Of a DNA stretch of 64,000 nucleotides, positions 35,508 to 43,959 are shown piece by piece (position 1 is the stretch's first letter; the number at the start of each line of letters is the position of its first letter). A program made the position numbers and the translations under genes. The notes below the pieces were generated by a model. The model was not told where the DNA came from and made no database searches. It saw only the letters and a list, made by a program, of their open reading frames with translations. Source of the DNA: JAGNLA01 sp964639885 (GTDB lineage: Bacteria; Caldisericota; Caldisericia; JAAYUI01); contig CAZXEH010000008.1 of the NCBI GenBank assembly GCA_964639885.1, forward strand, positions 1 to 64,000. The letters are read 5' to 3'.

Positions 35508-38018
35508 ATGAGGGGAAAGGGTTTGAAAACAGCCATATCGGTATTACTGTCGATTGTCCTTTGCAGTTCGATACTGCTGGCACCGTGTTTGACTTATGCG
35601 CAGGACAGCGTTTCGCAGTGGACTGCAGACATCAACACACTAAGGAATAAGGTCAACAGTATCTATTTTTCGGATGCCTATACAAAAAATCCACAGGTAA
35701 AAATTGGCATTTCCAAGGATGCATTCAACAAATCATGCGATGATTTGATTCTCAAACTGCCAGAATTTGACAACGCTGGAAGGTTTTTCGAGTTAACAAA
35801 GATTGTTGCCTCGCTAAGAGATGGTCATGCAGGTGTCTACAGGGATGACTACCTCTTCTATCCGCTGAACATGTACTGGCTTGATGACGGCTTGTACCTG
35901 ACCGGCACAACTGAAGAGTACAAGACGGCTTTGAACATGAGGCTTTTCAAGATTGGCGACAAAACTTTTGATGAGATGCAAAAGCTGCTCGACCCTTATG
36001 TTTCATACGACAGCCCCTCGTGGAAGAAGCACACTTTCTGGTACTATGCAACCGATGCTGAATTACTCAAGTACATCGGAGTGGCGGAAAGTGCCCAGGA
36101 GTGCAAATTCACTTTCATCAACGATGACGGGAAAACCGTTGAGATAACGGTGAAATCCTTGAGCCGGTACAACAGTAAAATTGGCTGGGTGAGCGATCCG
36201 GAATATGAACGCATGATGAAGGAAAACCCACCCTTGTGCTATTCAAAAAAGGGCACCTACTTTTTCAGTCCCATGGACGACAGGGAGACGATGTACGTCT
36301 ATTATGGCAAGTGCATTGAAGACCCAAAATATCCCTTTGCCCGTTTCATGGAAGAGCTGAAAACCGCCTGGCTAAAGGGGAGTTACAAAAAACTTGTACT
36401 GGATATGAGATTCAATTCCGGTGGTGGAACGGCATTGCTTTTTCCATTGACCGACTGGGTGAAGACGAACGAGGATTTGAGACTTCCAGGATCATTCTAT
36501 GTTCTGATTGGGAAAAGGACATTTTCGGCTGCCGTCCAGAATGTGGCTCTGATGTACAAGGAAACAATTGCAACATTTGTTGGTGAGCCGACTGGCCAAA
36601 GGCCAAACCACTGGGGGCAGGTGGTTGAAACAAAGCTCGAAAATAACAATCTTGTTTTCGATTCCTCGTCCAAATTCATGATTGTTTTGGCGAACGACGA
36701 CCAGGACGCAATTTATCCAGATACAGAAATACTCTGGAATCACAAGGATTATTTCAAAGGCGTGGACATTGTTCTCGAGACTGTTTCACTCGGAAAGGTT
36801 TTGCCAACAACCCGTGATGTTTTTATCAGGATGCCAAGAATTGATGCCTGGGGAACTGACATCAGGCAGATCGAAGTCAATCTTTTGCTCAAGTATCCTG
36901 AAATTGCGAAGAAGATAGACAAGAAGGAATTGCACGACCAGTTTGAATCTTTGGTATCCAGAATCAATTCGCTGGACGACCTGGATATTGCGCTTGAGAC
37001 AAACCGTATTTTGAAGGTGTTTGAGAACCCGTTTTTTTACATTTCATCGCCTGAATATCTCAAGTATTACGACTACGTCGCGCTCATCAAGGATTTGGGT
37101 GATGGTCTTTATTTCACGTTCACAAACAAGGCCAACGAAGCCATTCTGGGCAAGAAGATCGTTGGCATAGGCACTTGCTCGATGGATCAAGCCAGGGAGA
37201 AGTTTGCGAAGGTTTTTTATTTTGAAAACTTCGACAACTTTGTGACCGGAACGAATCTGTTCAACCTGAATAAGGATATTTTGTTCAAGCTCGGGATAAT
37301 TGCCGACAAAAACACTATTCCGGTAAAACTGGAAGGCAAGGACGGCAAGATCGAGGAAATCGAAATAAAGAAGATGAATCCCTCGGAGGCAAGAAACGGC
37401 TTCATTTCTCTGCCATCCAAATGCACTGGGCCAAAGATTTTCAAGCAAAAGTACAGCCATGGTATGTGGTACGAATATCTGGCTGATCAGAAAACATTCT
37501 ACATGAGTGTTGAATTTACCTCCCTGCCAAACGATGAACGGTATGACAGGCGTGAATATGCAAAAAAGATAATTGAAATCATCAAGAGCAACGATGTGAA
37601 AAAGATTGTTCTTGACTACAGGAAAACAAATGCGATGTATGTTGACTTCGTCCCATCCAACATGCCTTTCTACGAGGAGCTGTCAAGGTTCATCAAGGAG
37701 TCCGGCAAGTACATGGCGTACGCGCTTGTCGACAAGGGTAGCCCTTCAAACTCCGTCTATGAAGCTGCGTGCATGAAAAGATTGAGTGGTGCACTTGTGG
37801 TTGGCGAAACGCCGGTATTGAGTCCGACAAACCTTTATTCATGCTACTATGACACCACTGCTAACAAGAAGATTGTGTTCGGCATACCGATAACCAGGTT
37901 GAGCGCAGAGGGCATTCAGGAAAATGAAAAGCTGGTTCCGGACAAAATGATCACGCTGACCGGAGAAAACTTTTTGAACTGCATTGATCCAATTTTAGTC
38001 TGGATTTTTGCGCAATAG
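35508..38018 (+). CDS. Secreted S41-type protein with two S41-like halves (copy 2)
   Basis: 836 aa; CAGGAGGTGAG before ATG 35508; signal peptide AISVLLSIVLCSSILLAPCLTYA. Same architecture as copy 1. First half: LRDGHAGVY (His), LDMRFNSGGGTALLF, TFSAAV (Ser340) and FVGEPTGQRPNHWG. Second half (~460-836): IVLDYRK, DKGSPSNS, VVGETPVLSPTN; the His motif is replaced by FENPFFYISS. Both copies end in an identical D-P-[IV]-[LM]-[VD]-W-I-[FL]-AQ tail. Likely secreted peptidases or peptide-binding proteins; the substrate is unknown. The spacer before it (35360-35507) contains the 13-mer TAACATTGTTTAC (35424-35436) that recurs upstream of amtB. Confidence 0.83.
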   Translation: MRGKGLKTAISVLLSIVLCSSILLAPCLTYAQDSVSQWTADINTLRNKVNSIYFSDAYTKNPQVKIGISKDAFNKSCDDLILKLPEFDNAGRFFELTKIVASLRDGHAGVYRDDYLFYPLNMYWLDDGLYLTGTTEEYKTALNMRLFKIGDKTFDEMQKLLDPYVSYDSPSWKKHTFWYYATDAELLKYIGVAESAQECKFTFINDDGKTVEITVKSLSRYNSKIGWVSDPEYERMMKENPPLCYSKKGTYFFSPMDDRETMYVYYGKCIEDPKYPFARFMEELKTAWLKGSYKKLVLDMRFNSGGGTALLFPLTDWVKTNEDLRLPGSFYVLIGKRTFSAAVQNVALMYKETIATFVGEPTGQRPNHWGQVVETKLENNNLVFDSSSKFMIVLANDDQDAIYPDTEILWNHKDYFKGVDIVLETVSLGKVLPTTRDVFIRMPRIDAWGTDIRQIEVNLLLKYPEIAKKIDKKELHDQFESLVSRINSLDDLDIALETNRILKVFENPFFYISSPEYLKYYDYVALIKDLGDGLYFTFTNKANEAILGKKIVGIGTCSMDQAREKFAKVFYFENFDNFVTGTNLFNLNKDILFKLGIIADKNTIPVKLEGKDGKIEEIEIKKMNPSEARNGFISLPSKCTGPKIFKQKYSHGMWYEYLADQKTFYMSVEFTSLPNDERYDRREYAKKIIEIIKSNDVKKIVLDYRKTNAMYVDFVPSNMPFYEELSRFIKESGKYMAYALVDKGSPSNSVYEAACMKRLSGALVVGETPVLSPTNLYSCYYDTTANKKIVFGIPITRLSAEGIQENEKLVPDKMITLTGENFLNCIDPILVWIFAQ

Positions 38019-38037
38019 CTGACCGCCAATAAAAAAA

Positions 38038-38065
38038 ACCGCAGCCGTGATGGCTGCGGTTTTTG
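38038..38065. terminator. Bidirectional intrinsic terminator
   Basis: ACCGCAGCC (38038-38046) pairs with GGCTGCGGT (38052-38060), with an A-run before and a T-run after. It lies between the S41 gene (+) and amtB (-). Confidence 0.88.
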
Positions 38066-38078
38066 TTTGATGATAAAA

Positions 38079-39314
38079 TCAGATGTAGGCTACTTCTCCG
38101 TGTTCGCTGTCGTCCAGGCCGACATCCTGCTCTTCGGCCGTTGCCCTGACGCGAGTGAACTTGTTGATCACCCACAGTGCTGCGTACGAGAAGAGGAATG
38201 ACCAGATGAGGGCGATCATGACTGATCCAATCATCTTGCCAAAGAACTCAAGCGATCCGCCAAACAGGAGACCCTGCTGGAACGGCTGGATTGTCGGGTT
38301 GGCAAGCGAGGTGGCAAACAGGGCCGTGCAGATTACGCCTGTGAAGCCGCCCATGCCGTGGACGCCCCAGACATCGAGTGCGTCGTCCCATCCAAGCCTG
38401 TTTTTAAGACCAACAGCCAGGTAGCAGACAATCGAGGCTATGGCTCCTATGCAGACAGCCGCCCACAACGGGACATAACCGGCGGCAGGTGTGATGGCGA
38501 CAAGGCCAGCAACCGCACCGGTGAGCAACCCGATGAATTTGGGCTTCTTTTCAAATATCCACGCTATGATCAACCACACAACCGCAGCCACTGATGCAGC
38601 AATGTCGGTGTTAAGGAAAGCAAGTCCCGTGATTGAATTCACTCCGAGGGCTGAACCAGCGTTGAAGCCGTACCATCCGAACCAGAGGAGACCGGTGCCA
38701 AGTGCGACAAGAGGGATACTGTGCGGTTTGTGGTCAACCTTTTTCCGTTTACCCACAAAGAAGACCGAGGCCAACGCTCCAAATCCTGCCGTTGCGTGAA
38801 CGACCGTACCGCCGGCGAAATCGAGGACACCCCATTTGAAGAAGAGCCCGTTGCCCCAAACCATGTGACATACCGGGAAATAGACGAACAGGAGCCAGAA
38901 GGTGAGGAAAACCAGATACGGCCCGAACTTGATCCTGTTGGCGAATGCACCAGTGATCAGCGCCGGCGTAATAATGGCAAACATTATCTGGTAGGCGACA
39001 AAGATGATCAAAGGCAGTGCTGGATTGGCCGGTGTCGATGCCGTAAGGGTGATCCCGTTGAAGAACGACATCTTCAGATCACCGATGATTCCTCCGATAT
39101 CGCCCGAAAAGCAAAGCGAATAACCGACAAGGAACCAGATAAGGGTTGTCCATCCCATTGACACAAAGCTCTGCGTCATGATGGTGAGGACGTTTTTCCT
39201 GCTGACCAGACCTCCATAAAAGAAGGCCAGGCCCGGGGTCATAAGCATTACAAGACTCGTGCAGACGAGCATGAACGCTATAGTCCCAGTATCAAAACCT
39301 GATGCAAGTGGCAT
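38079..39314 (-). CDS. amtB: Ammonium transporter
   Basis: 411 aa, 11 predicted membrane helices. Family marks are TPGLAFFYGGLVSRKNVL near the N-terminus, CHMVWGNGLFFKWGVLDFAGGTVVHATAG in the middle (pore His-containing region) and VWGVHGMGGFTGVICTALF later. The C-terminal tail keeps the GLDDSEHGEVAY segment that contacts GlnK-type PII proteins, but no glnK is adjacent in this window. It moves ammonium across the inner membrane. AAAGGAG lies upstream of ATG 39314. Transcribed alone. Confidence 0.96.
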   Translation of the reverse strand: MPLASGFDTGTIAFMLVCTSLVMLMTPGLAFFYGGLVSRKNVLTIMTQSFVSMGWTTLIWFLVGYSLCFSGDIGGIIGDLKMSFFNGITLTASTPANPALPLIIFVAYQIMFAIITPALITGAFANRIKFGPYLVFLTFWLLFVYFPVCHMVWGNGLFFKWGVLDFAGGTVVHATAGFGALASVFFVGKRKKVDHKPHSIPLVALGTGLLWFGWYGFNAGSALGVNSITGLAFLNTDIAASVAAVVWLIIAWIFEKKPKFIGLLTGAVAGLVAITPAAGYVPLWAAVCIGAIASIVCYLAVGLKNRLGWDDALDVWGVHGMGGFTGVICTALFATSLANPTIQPFQQGLLFGGSLEFFGKMIGSVMIALIWSFLFSYAALWVINKFTRVRATAEEQDVGLDDSEHGEVAYI

Positions 39315-39486
39315 AAACCGTTTCTCCTTTTTTATAAAAATTCAAATATGGAACCAATATTCAGTATTTAACCAAGTTGTAAATATTTCGCATTAGGTGA
39401 AAAAAAAGTAACATTGTTTACAAGATGTTTAAAATTTCTTATGGTTTGATTTGAGTACAAAAAAAATGATTACAGCACCAAATTAA
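39315..39486 (-). promoter_or_regulatory. amtB upstream region
   Basis: AT-rich, about 170 bp. It includes TAACATTGTTTAC (39409-39421), identical to a 13-mer upstream of the second S41 gene (35424-35436). A related, near-palindromic form TTAACAATGTTTGA lies at the Na/Pi cotransporter promoter (47527-47540). No confident -35/-10 pair is assigned. Confidence 0.35.
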
Positions 39487-39534
39487 AAGCCACGTTGCTA
39501 ACAATAGAAAAATGAATTATTAGTAGCGTGGCTT
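39487..39534 (-). terminator. Long-stem terminator of mgtA
   Basis: AAGCCACG… (39487-39504) pairs over about 18 bp, with two wobbles and one mismatch, with 39517-39534. On the minus strand a T-rich stretch follows. The stop codon of mgtA overlaps the vicinity of the first arm. Confidence 0.7.
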
Positions 39535-39538
39535 ATCG

Positions 39539-42184
39539 TCAATCCTGTCCGAATTTCCGGATAAACCAACCCTTAACGAGCTGGGTCAGGATCATGTAAA
39601 GTGCCATTATTCCAAGCAGAATCGGCCAATAAAGCCATGGGAGCTGTGTGAACCCAAGTCCTGGGGCAATAGGTGTGAATGGCAGGGCAATGCCAAACAT
39701 GACCACAATCAGCGTTGTAAGTGAAAGCTGAAGGCTTGCCATAGACTGGATGAAAGGAACGCGGTTTGTCCTGATGACGTGGATGATGAGCGTCTGGGTG
39801 AACAGCGACTCGATGAACCATCCAGTGTGGAAAAGTACCGGATTGTTCCAGCACCCAAAGACATAGATCATGACAAAGAACGTGACAAAGTCAAAAATGG
39901 AGCTGATTGGGCCGATGAAAACGATGAACCGCCTGATATTGACGACCGACCATCTCCTCGGTTTTTCAAGCCACTCAGCGTCAACTTCGTCTGATGGAAT
40001 GCCGGTTTGTGAGAAGTCGTAAAGCAGGTTGTTGACAAGAATCTGAGCAGGCAACATTGGAAGGAATGGAAGGAAAGCGCTTGCTCCGACCACCGAGAAC
40101 ATGTTTCCGAAGTTGCTTGAGGCGACCATCTTGATGTATTTGGTTATGTTTCCAAAAACCCGTCTGCCTTCGATGACGCCTTTCTCAAGCACGAGCAGGG
40201 AGTTTTCAAGCAGGATGATGTCACTGGACTCTTTGGCTATGTCGACGGCTGTGTCAACGGAAATGCCAACATCAGCACGCTTGAGCGCCGGTGCATCGTT
40301 GATTCCGTCGCCGACGAAACCGACAACGTGGCCGTGAGCCTGAAGCGCCTTTATGATTCGTTCCTTGTGGGCCGGGGCGAGTTTGGCGAAAACCGTGACG
40401 TTCTGGGCGCGCTTTGCAAGCTCATTGTCGTCCATGCCCTCAAGCTCTCCGCCAAGCAGGATGTCTTCAATGCTCAAATCAACATCCTTGCACACTTTTC
40501 TGCTGACAATCTCGTTGTCGCCTGTCAGAATTTTCACGCTCACATGCAGTTTTTGAAGCTCTTCAATGGCCTGTGACGCCGTCTCTTTTGGTGGATCGAG
40601 GAAGGCCAGGAATCCGACGAGTGTAAGGTCGCTTTCGTCTGCCACTGAGTATGTTTTCTGGTTCAGATCCATCTCCTTTATGGCGATGCCAAGCACCCTG
40701 AAACCGTCTTCGTTCATTGACTGGACGAGTTCCCTGGCTGATGTGAGGTGTTCATCCTCAAGTTTGGATTCGTTGCCGTCGACCTCAAAATGTGTGCAGA
40801 TTGCAAGCGTTTCCTCGATGGCACCCTTGCAAACGAGGATGTGCCTGCCGTCCTTCTCGGAAACGATGACGCTCATCCTGCGCCTGACAAAATCAAACGG
40901 GATTTCGTCAACCTTCTTGAAATCCTCCCTGACCCTCAGATCCTCCTCAACCTCCTTGTGGTCGAGGATGGCAAAATCGAGCATGTTGCGAAGCCCTGTC
41001 TGGTAGAACGAGTTGAGGTAGGCATAATTCAAAACTTCCTCGGAATCCTCGCCGTAAACATCGAGATGCTGTTCAAGAACAACTTTCCCCTGCGTGATTG
41101 TTCCGGTTTTGTCGGTACACAGGATGTCCATTGCTCCAAAATTCTGGATTGAGCTGAGGTTTTTTACGATGACCTTGTGTTTGGACATGATCAGTGCGCC
41201 ACGGGAAAGGTTGACTGTGACGATCATTGGAAGCATTTCCGGTGTCAGGCCGACGGCAACCGACATGGCAAAGAGCATGGCCTCAAACCAAAGATTCAGC
41301 CCCTTGGTCAAAAGGTTGATCAGGAACACGCATGGCACGAGGATGACCATGAAACCCATCATCAGATAGGTGACCTGATTGATGCCCTTGTCAAAGCCGG
41401 TCGTGACATTCTGTCTTGTCAGCGACTGGGAAATGGAGCCGAAGTAGGTGTCTTTTCCTGTGAGAATTATTACGGCAATGCCTGTTCCTGAAACAACGTT
41501 TGTGCCCAGGAAGCAGATGTTGTTGAATTCCAGAGGGTTTGTTCCTGCATTCTCCAGCTTGCCGGCAAACTTCTCGACAGGTAGTGCTTCACCCGTGAGG
41601 GCGGATTGGTTCAGGAAGAGGTCTTTTGCCTGAACCAGTCTCACGTCGCCAGGGACAACGTCGCCTGCAGAAAGCTTTATGAGGTCGCCTGGGACGAGGT
41701 CTTCAAGCGGGATTTCAATCTGTTCACCCTCACGGTAAACCGTTGATGTTGTGGTGACCATTGCCCTGAGTTTTTCGGCTGCACTGTCGGCCTTGAGTTC
41801 CTGGACGTATTTGATCGAAACGCCGAGGGCGACCATAGTCATCATGATAATGATTGAAGTCAGGCTTTCCTTGCCTGACATTGCCCAGGTAACCGCAGCA
41901 AGACCGATGAGCAGGATAACCAGCGGATTTCCAAAAGTCTTGAAAAGCTTGACAAGTGGGTTCTCTTTTTTTACTGCAACAGACTCGTTTTTGCCGAACC
42001 TTTTGCGTCTGAAGTCTGCCTCAAAGTCATGAAGTCCGGCAATCGAGGTTTCGTAGGACTCAAAAATGGTGTCGATGTCTGCTGTTGCAGCCTCTGTGAG
42101 ATATTTCGAAAGGTGGGACTGTGTACCTCTGTTTAAGTCCGACCTTTGGTTAACGTTTGTGATATTTGGACGAAGCCTGCCCAT
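39539..42184 (-). CDS. mgtA: P-type Mg2+-transporting ATPase (MgtA/MgtB type)
   Basis: 881 aa, close to the ~900 aa of MgtA. Phosphorylation motif CTDKTGTITQG near residue 355; actuator segment LSAGDVVPGDVRL…SALTGEALPVEK; hinge VGDGINDAPALKRADVGIS near 620. The C-terminal membrane region contains LLYDFSQTGIPSDEVD, characteristic of MgtA-type IIIB ATPases. It imports Mg2+ using ATP. GGAGG lies 5 nt before ATG 42184 and is partly palindromic with upstream bases (42190-42227), suggesting translational control. It is the second gene of an operon with the pseudo-receiver gene. Confidence 0.93.
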   Translation of the reverse strand: MGRLRPNITNVNQRSDLNRGTQSHLSKYLTEAATADIDTIFESYETSIAGLHDFEADFRRKRFGKNESVAVKKENPLVKLFKTFGNPLVILLIGLAAVTWAMSGKESLTSIIIMMTMVALGVSIKYVQELKADSAAEKLRAMVTTTSTVYREGEQIEIPLEDLVPGDLIKLSAGDVVPGDVRLVQAKDLFLNQSALTGEALPVEKFAGKLENAGTNPLEFNNICFLGTNVVSGTGIAVIILTGKDTYFGSISQSLTRQNVTTGFDKGINQVTYLMMGFMVILVPCVFLINLLTKGLNLWFEAMLFAMSVAVGLTPEMLPMIVTVNLSRGALIMSKHKVIVKNLSSIQNFGAMDILCTDKTGTITQGKVVLEQHLDVYGEDSEEVLNYAYLNSFYQTGLRNMLDFAILDHKEVEEDLRVREDFKKVDEIPFDFVRRRMSVIVSEKDGRHILVCKGAIEETLAICTHFEVDGNESKLEDEHLTSARELVQSMNEDGFRVLGIAIKEMDLNQKTYSVADESDLTLVGFLAFLDPPKETASQAIEELQKLHVSVKILTGDNEIVSRKVCKDVDLSIEDILLGGELEGMDDNELAKRAQNVTVFAKLAPAHKERIIKALQAHGHVVGFVGDGINDAPALKRADVGISVDTAVDIAKESSDIILLENSLLVLEKGVIEGRRVFGNITKYIKMVASSNFGNMFSVVGASAFLPFLPMLPAQILVNNLLYDFSQTGIPSDEVDAEWLEKPRRWSVVNIRRFIVFIGPISSIFDFVTFFVMIYVFGCWNNPVLFHTGWFIESLFTQTLIIHVIRTNRVPFIQSMASLQLSLTTLIVVMFGIALPFTPIAPGLGFTQLPWLYWPILLGIMALYMILTQLVKGWFIRKFGQD

Positions 42185-42189
42185 AAATG

Positions 42190-42227
42190 CCTCCGCAAGT
42201 ACCGGAGGATTAAAGGCGTCCTCCGGT
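42190..42227 (-). promoter_or_regulatory. Mutually exclusive hairpins at the mgtA ribosome site
   Basis: In the transcript (minus strand) segment A, ACCGGAGGA (42227-42219), can pair perfectly with B, TCCTCCGGT (42209-42201). B can also pair with C, CGGAGG (42195-42190), which contains mgtA's ribosome site. A:B is the stronger 9-bp helix and leaves the ribosome site free; B:C (6 bp) hides it. This geometry fits a translational switch or an insulating/processing hairpin. Confidence 0.5.
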
Positions 42228-42243
42228 CTAAAAATTTAGGAAA

Positions 42244-42741
42244 TCAGTGCTCAACTTGGGTTGAGAATACCGATTCGGCAACGGTTGGGAAACAACCGGT
42301 CACGTTTGACGAGTCGATGAAATGAACATTTGCGTTTTCCATGTTCACTTCCTCATCGCCAACGAAGATCACCGGAATGTTCTTTGTCGTGCTGATGTAG
42401 CGGAGAGCCTGGTAGACTGCAAGCCCCTGTGATGGGTTTACGGTCATGTCAATGACCACCATGTCCGGGTTTGAAGTCCTGATTGCCCTGTAGGCCTCTG
42501 ATGGATTTCTGGATTCAAGCTGCACTGCAAAGCCCATGTTTTGTAGATCCTTTGCAAGCTTTGATCCGATCCTGGCGTCCCAGTGGACTAGAATGACAGA
42601 CCTCTTGGCTGATGATACAGCCTGTTGCTTTCTGCCGAAAGAAAATACACCTGGTCTGACAATTGGATTTCCCTCACCCAGAACTGACATTCTCTGGGCA
42701 AGCAGATTCGGCTGGTTGAGGGTTGTTTTGATTTTGAACAT
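42244..42741 (-). CDS. Pseudo-receiver domain protein upstream of mgtA
   Basis: 165 aa with AGGAGGTG before ATG 42741. Residues ~47-130 form a response-regulator receiver-like domain: SVILVHWDARIGSKLAKDL…, then VVIDMTVNPSQG holding the phospho-acceptor-position Asp, and IPVIFVGDEE. The acidic pair at the N-terminal strand is reduced to a single Asp (VHWD), and the conserved Lys is not evident. Phosphorylation is therefore doubtful. No output domain is attached; the C-terminal ~35 residues are short and polar. Its place as first gene of the mgtA operon, behind a long structured leader, suggests a regulatory or stress role (inference). Confidence 0.78.
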   Translation of the reverse strand: MFKIKTTLNQPNLLAQRMSVLGEGNPIVRPGVFSFGRKQQAVSSAKRSVILVHWDARIGSKLAKDLQNMGFAVQLESRNPSEAYRAIRTSNPDMVVIDMTVNPSQGLAVYQALRYISTTKNIPVIFVGDEEVNMENANVHFIDSSNVTGCFPTVAESVFSTQVEH

Positions 42742-42747
42742 GTTTCA

Positions 42748-42889
42748 CCTCCTGCTTTCGGCCATAGACCCCGCAGGATGTGAAAATGTCACATCGAACG
42801 AGACCTATGGTCGGTACTTGGCAATGGTTTGCTTTCTTTACTGTCGTAACCGTCCATAAGTAAAGCGTCTCCTTCTGCCCCAATTGGGC
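42748..42889 (-). promoter_or_regulatory. Structured 5' leader RNA with alternative pairing (riboswitch candidate)
   Basis: A ~148-nt leader precedes the receiver-mgtA operon. Helix 1 pairs 42859-42865 with 42836-42842. Its loop segment (42849-42858) can pair over 9 of 10 positions with 42806-42815. That same segment can instead pair with 42761-42773 in a long helix (13 bp region, capped by the 7-bp hairpin 42777-42783/42789-42795). In addition GCAGGA, covering the ribosome site (42750-42755), is complementary to UCCUGC (42773-42778). These helices are mutually exclusive. I could not match it to M-box, Mn2+, c-di-GMP, c-di-AMP or other classes I know. Confidence 0.6.
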
Positions 42890-42895
42890 GCTTAT

Positions 42896-42923
42896 ATGAT
42901 ATTGCCCATACACACTTTGTCAA
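42896..42923 (-). promoter_or_regulatory. Promoter of the receiver-mgtA operon
   Basis: On the minus strand a perfect TTGACA (42918-42923) and TATCAT (42896-42901) are 16 bp apart. Predicted transcription start is near 42889, giving the long leader described above. Confidence 0.7.
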
Positions 42924-43171
42924 CCCTCTTGAACTGTAGGATTTAACAATTAAAAACCGCTGATTTTGAGTAAGATAATCGAAACAAGCCTATAAGTATT
43001 GGAATCCCAGAAACCGACAAAATCAAAAAACCAATTGCAATTAGTCACTATTCCCAAAAATGGACAACCATGGTATTACAATCCAAAAATTTCCTTCGCT
43101 TTACTTGAAAAAACCTTTTCACGGGCAAATATACTAATTCGTTGATATGATCAATTACATTTGGAGGTTTT
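42924..43171 (+). other. AT-rich divergent spacer
   Basis: About 250 bp without a gene. Near its right end TTGAAA (43105-43110) and TATACT (43130-43135), 19 bp apart, may drive the membrane protein gene at 43172. A TTTGGAGG ribosome site follows. No other structure is evident. Confidence 0.4.
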
Positions 43172-43957
43172 ATGAGATATTTCCTAACTCTTGTGCTCTA
43201 CGCCGCTCTCGCTGCTGTTAACATTCTTGTTCCAGTTTTTGCCAGCCAGGGAATCCTGAACGACATCATTTATGACGTCGGCATGGCCATAATGGTTGCC
43301 ATTGCAGCTCTTGTTGTGGTCAGAATCGATGAAGACGAAAAAAACAAATATTTCTGGCAGCTAATCTTCTGGTCAAGCCTCCTGTTTTTGGTCATAAGAA
43401 TCGTGAAAATCTATGTCCTTGGCTATCTCATAGGTTTCGACAAGGGAATAGCTCAGTATATGAACGCTCTCTACATCTTGCCTCTGGTTGCAATTGCCTG
43501 GGCGATGTACAGGGATATCAGGTCTTACAACCTTAAACTCACAAGTATGCAGTATTTCCTTCTGATTGCCGCCGCCCTGGCTTTCGTTGTCGGTACATGG
43601 TTTGTGATCAGCCCGTCGATGATGGCAAACGGGGCATCGCTTGTGACCATAATAACTTGTGCGATCATGGCGTTGTTTGGCACATCGATTGTCATCCTTG
43701 GCGGAATCCTTGTCATTAAGATGAGCGGAGGAAAGCTCCAGACCACAATCATACTACTTCTGACCGGTCTTATCTTCATGACATTGAGCCAGATTTTCTA
43801 CATCAGGGACACGCTTGACGGTTTGGGCACAGCAGTCAACAGCCCGATAACGCTTGTGTTCTACTTTCTCTTTGGCGCTTTCGGATCAATGGCTGGATTG
43901 TCCAGGCTCAAGCTCCTCAATGATGAGGTCAATCTTGGCAAGAGCGTGCTCGAGTAG
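43172..43957 (+). CDS. Eight-TM membrane protein, unknown function
   Basis: 261 aa with GGAGG 7 nt before ATG. Nearly the whole protein is hydrophobic helices (about eight), separated by short loops; a charged loop RIDEDEKNKYF lies between helices 2 and 3. No family motif is recognised. The plan resembles the 259-aa protein at 29588-30367, so they may be distant relatives. It ends 2 bp before the convergent ferredoxin-like gene, with no terminator between them. Confidence 0.75.
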   Translation: MRYFLTLVLYAALAAVNILVPVFASQGILNDIIYDVGMAIMVAIAALVVVRIDEDEKNKYFWQLIFWSSLLFLVIRIVKIYVLGYLIGFDKGIAQYMNALYILPLVAIAWAMYRDIRSYNLKLTSMQYFLLIAAALAFVVGTWFVISPSMMANGASLVTIITCAIMALFGTSIVILGGILVIKMSGGKLQTTIILLLTGLIFMTLSQIFYIRDTLDGLGTAVNSPITLVFYFLFGAFGSMAGLSRLKLLNDEVNLGKSVLE

Positions 43958-43959
43958 CT

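Noticed and set aside
42244..42741. Functional response regulator of a two-component system
   Set aside because: No kinase gene or output domain is nearby and the phosphorylation site residues are incomplete.
42748..42889. Assignment of the mgtA-operon leader to the M-box, yybP-ykoY, c-di-GMP or c-di-AMP riboswitch
   Set aside because: The conserved cores of these classes as I know them are not present; only general riboswitch-like pairing is seen.
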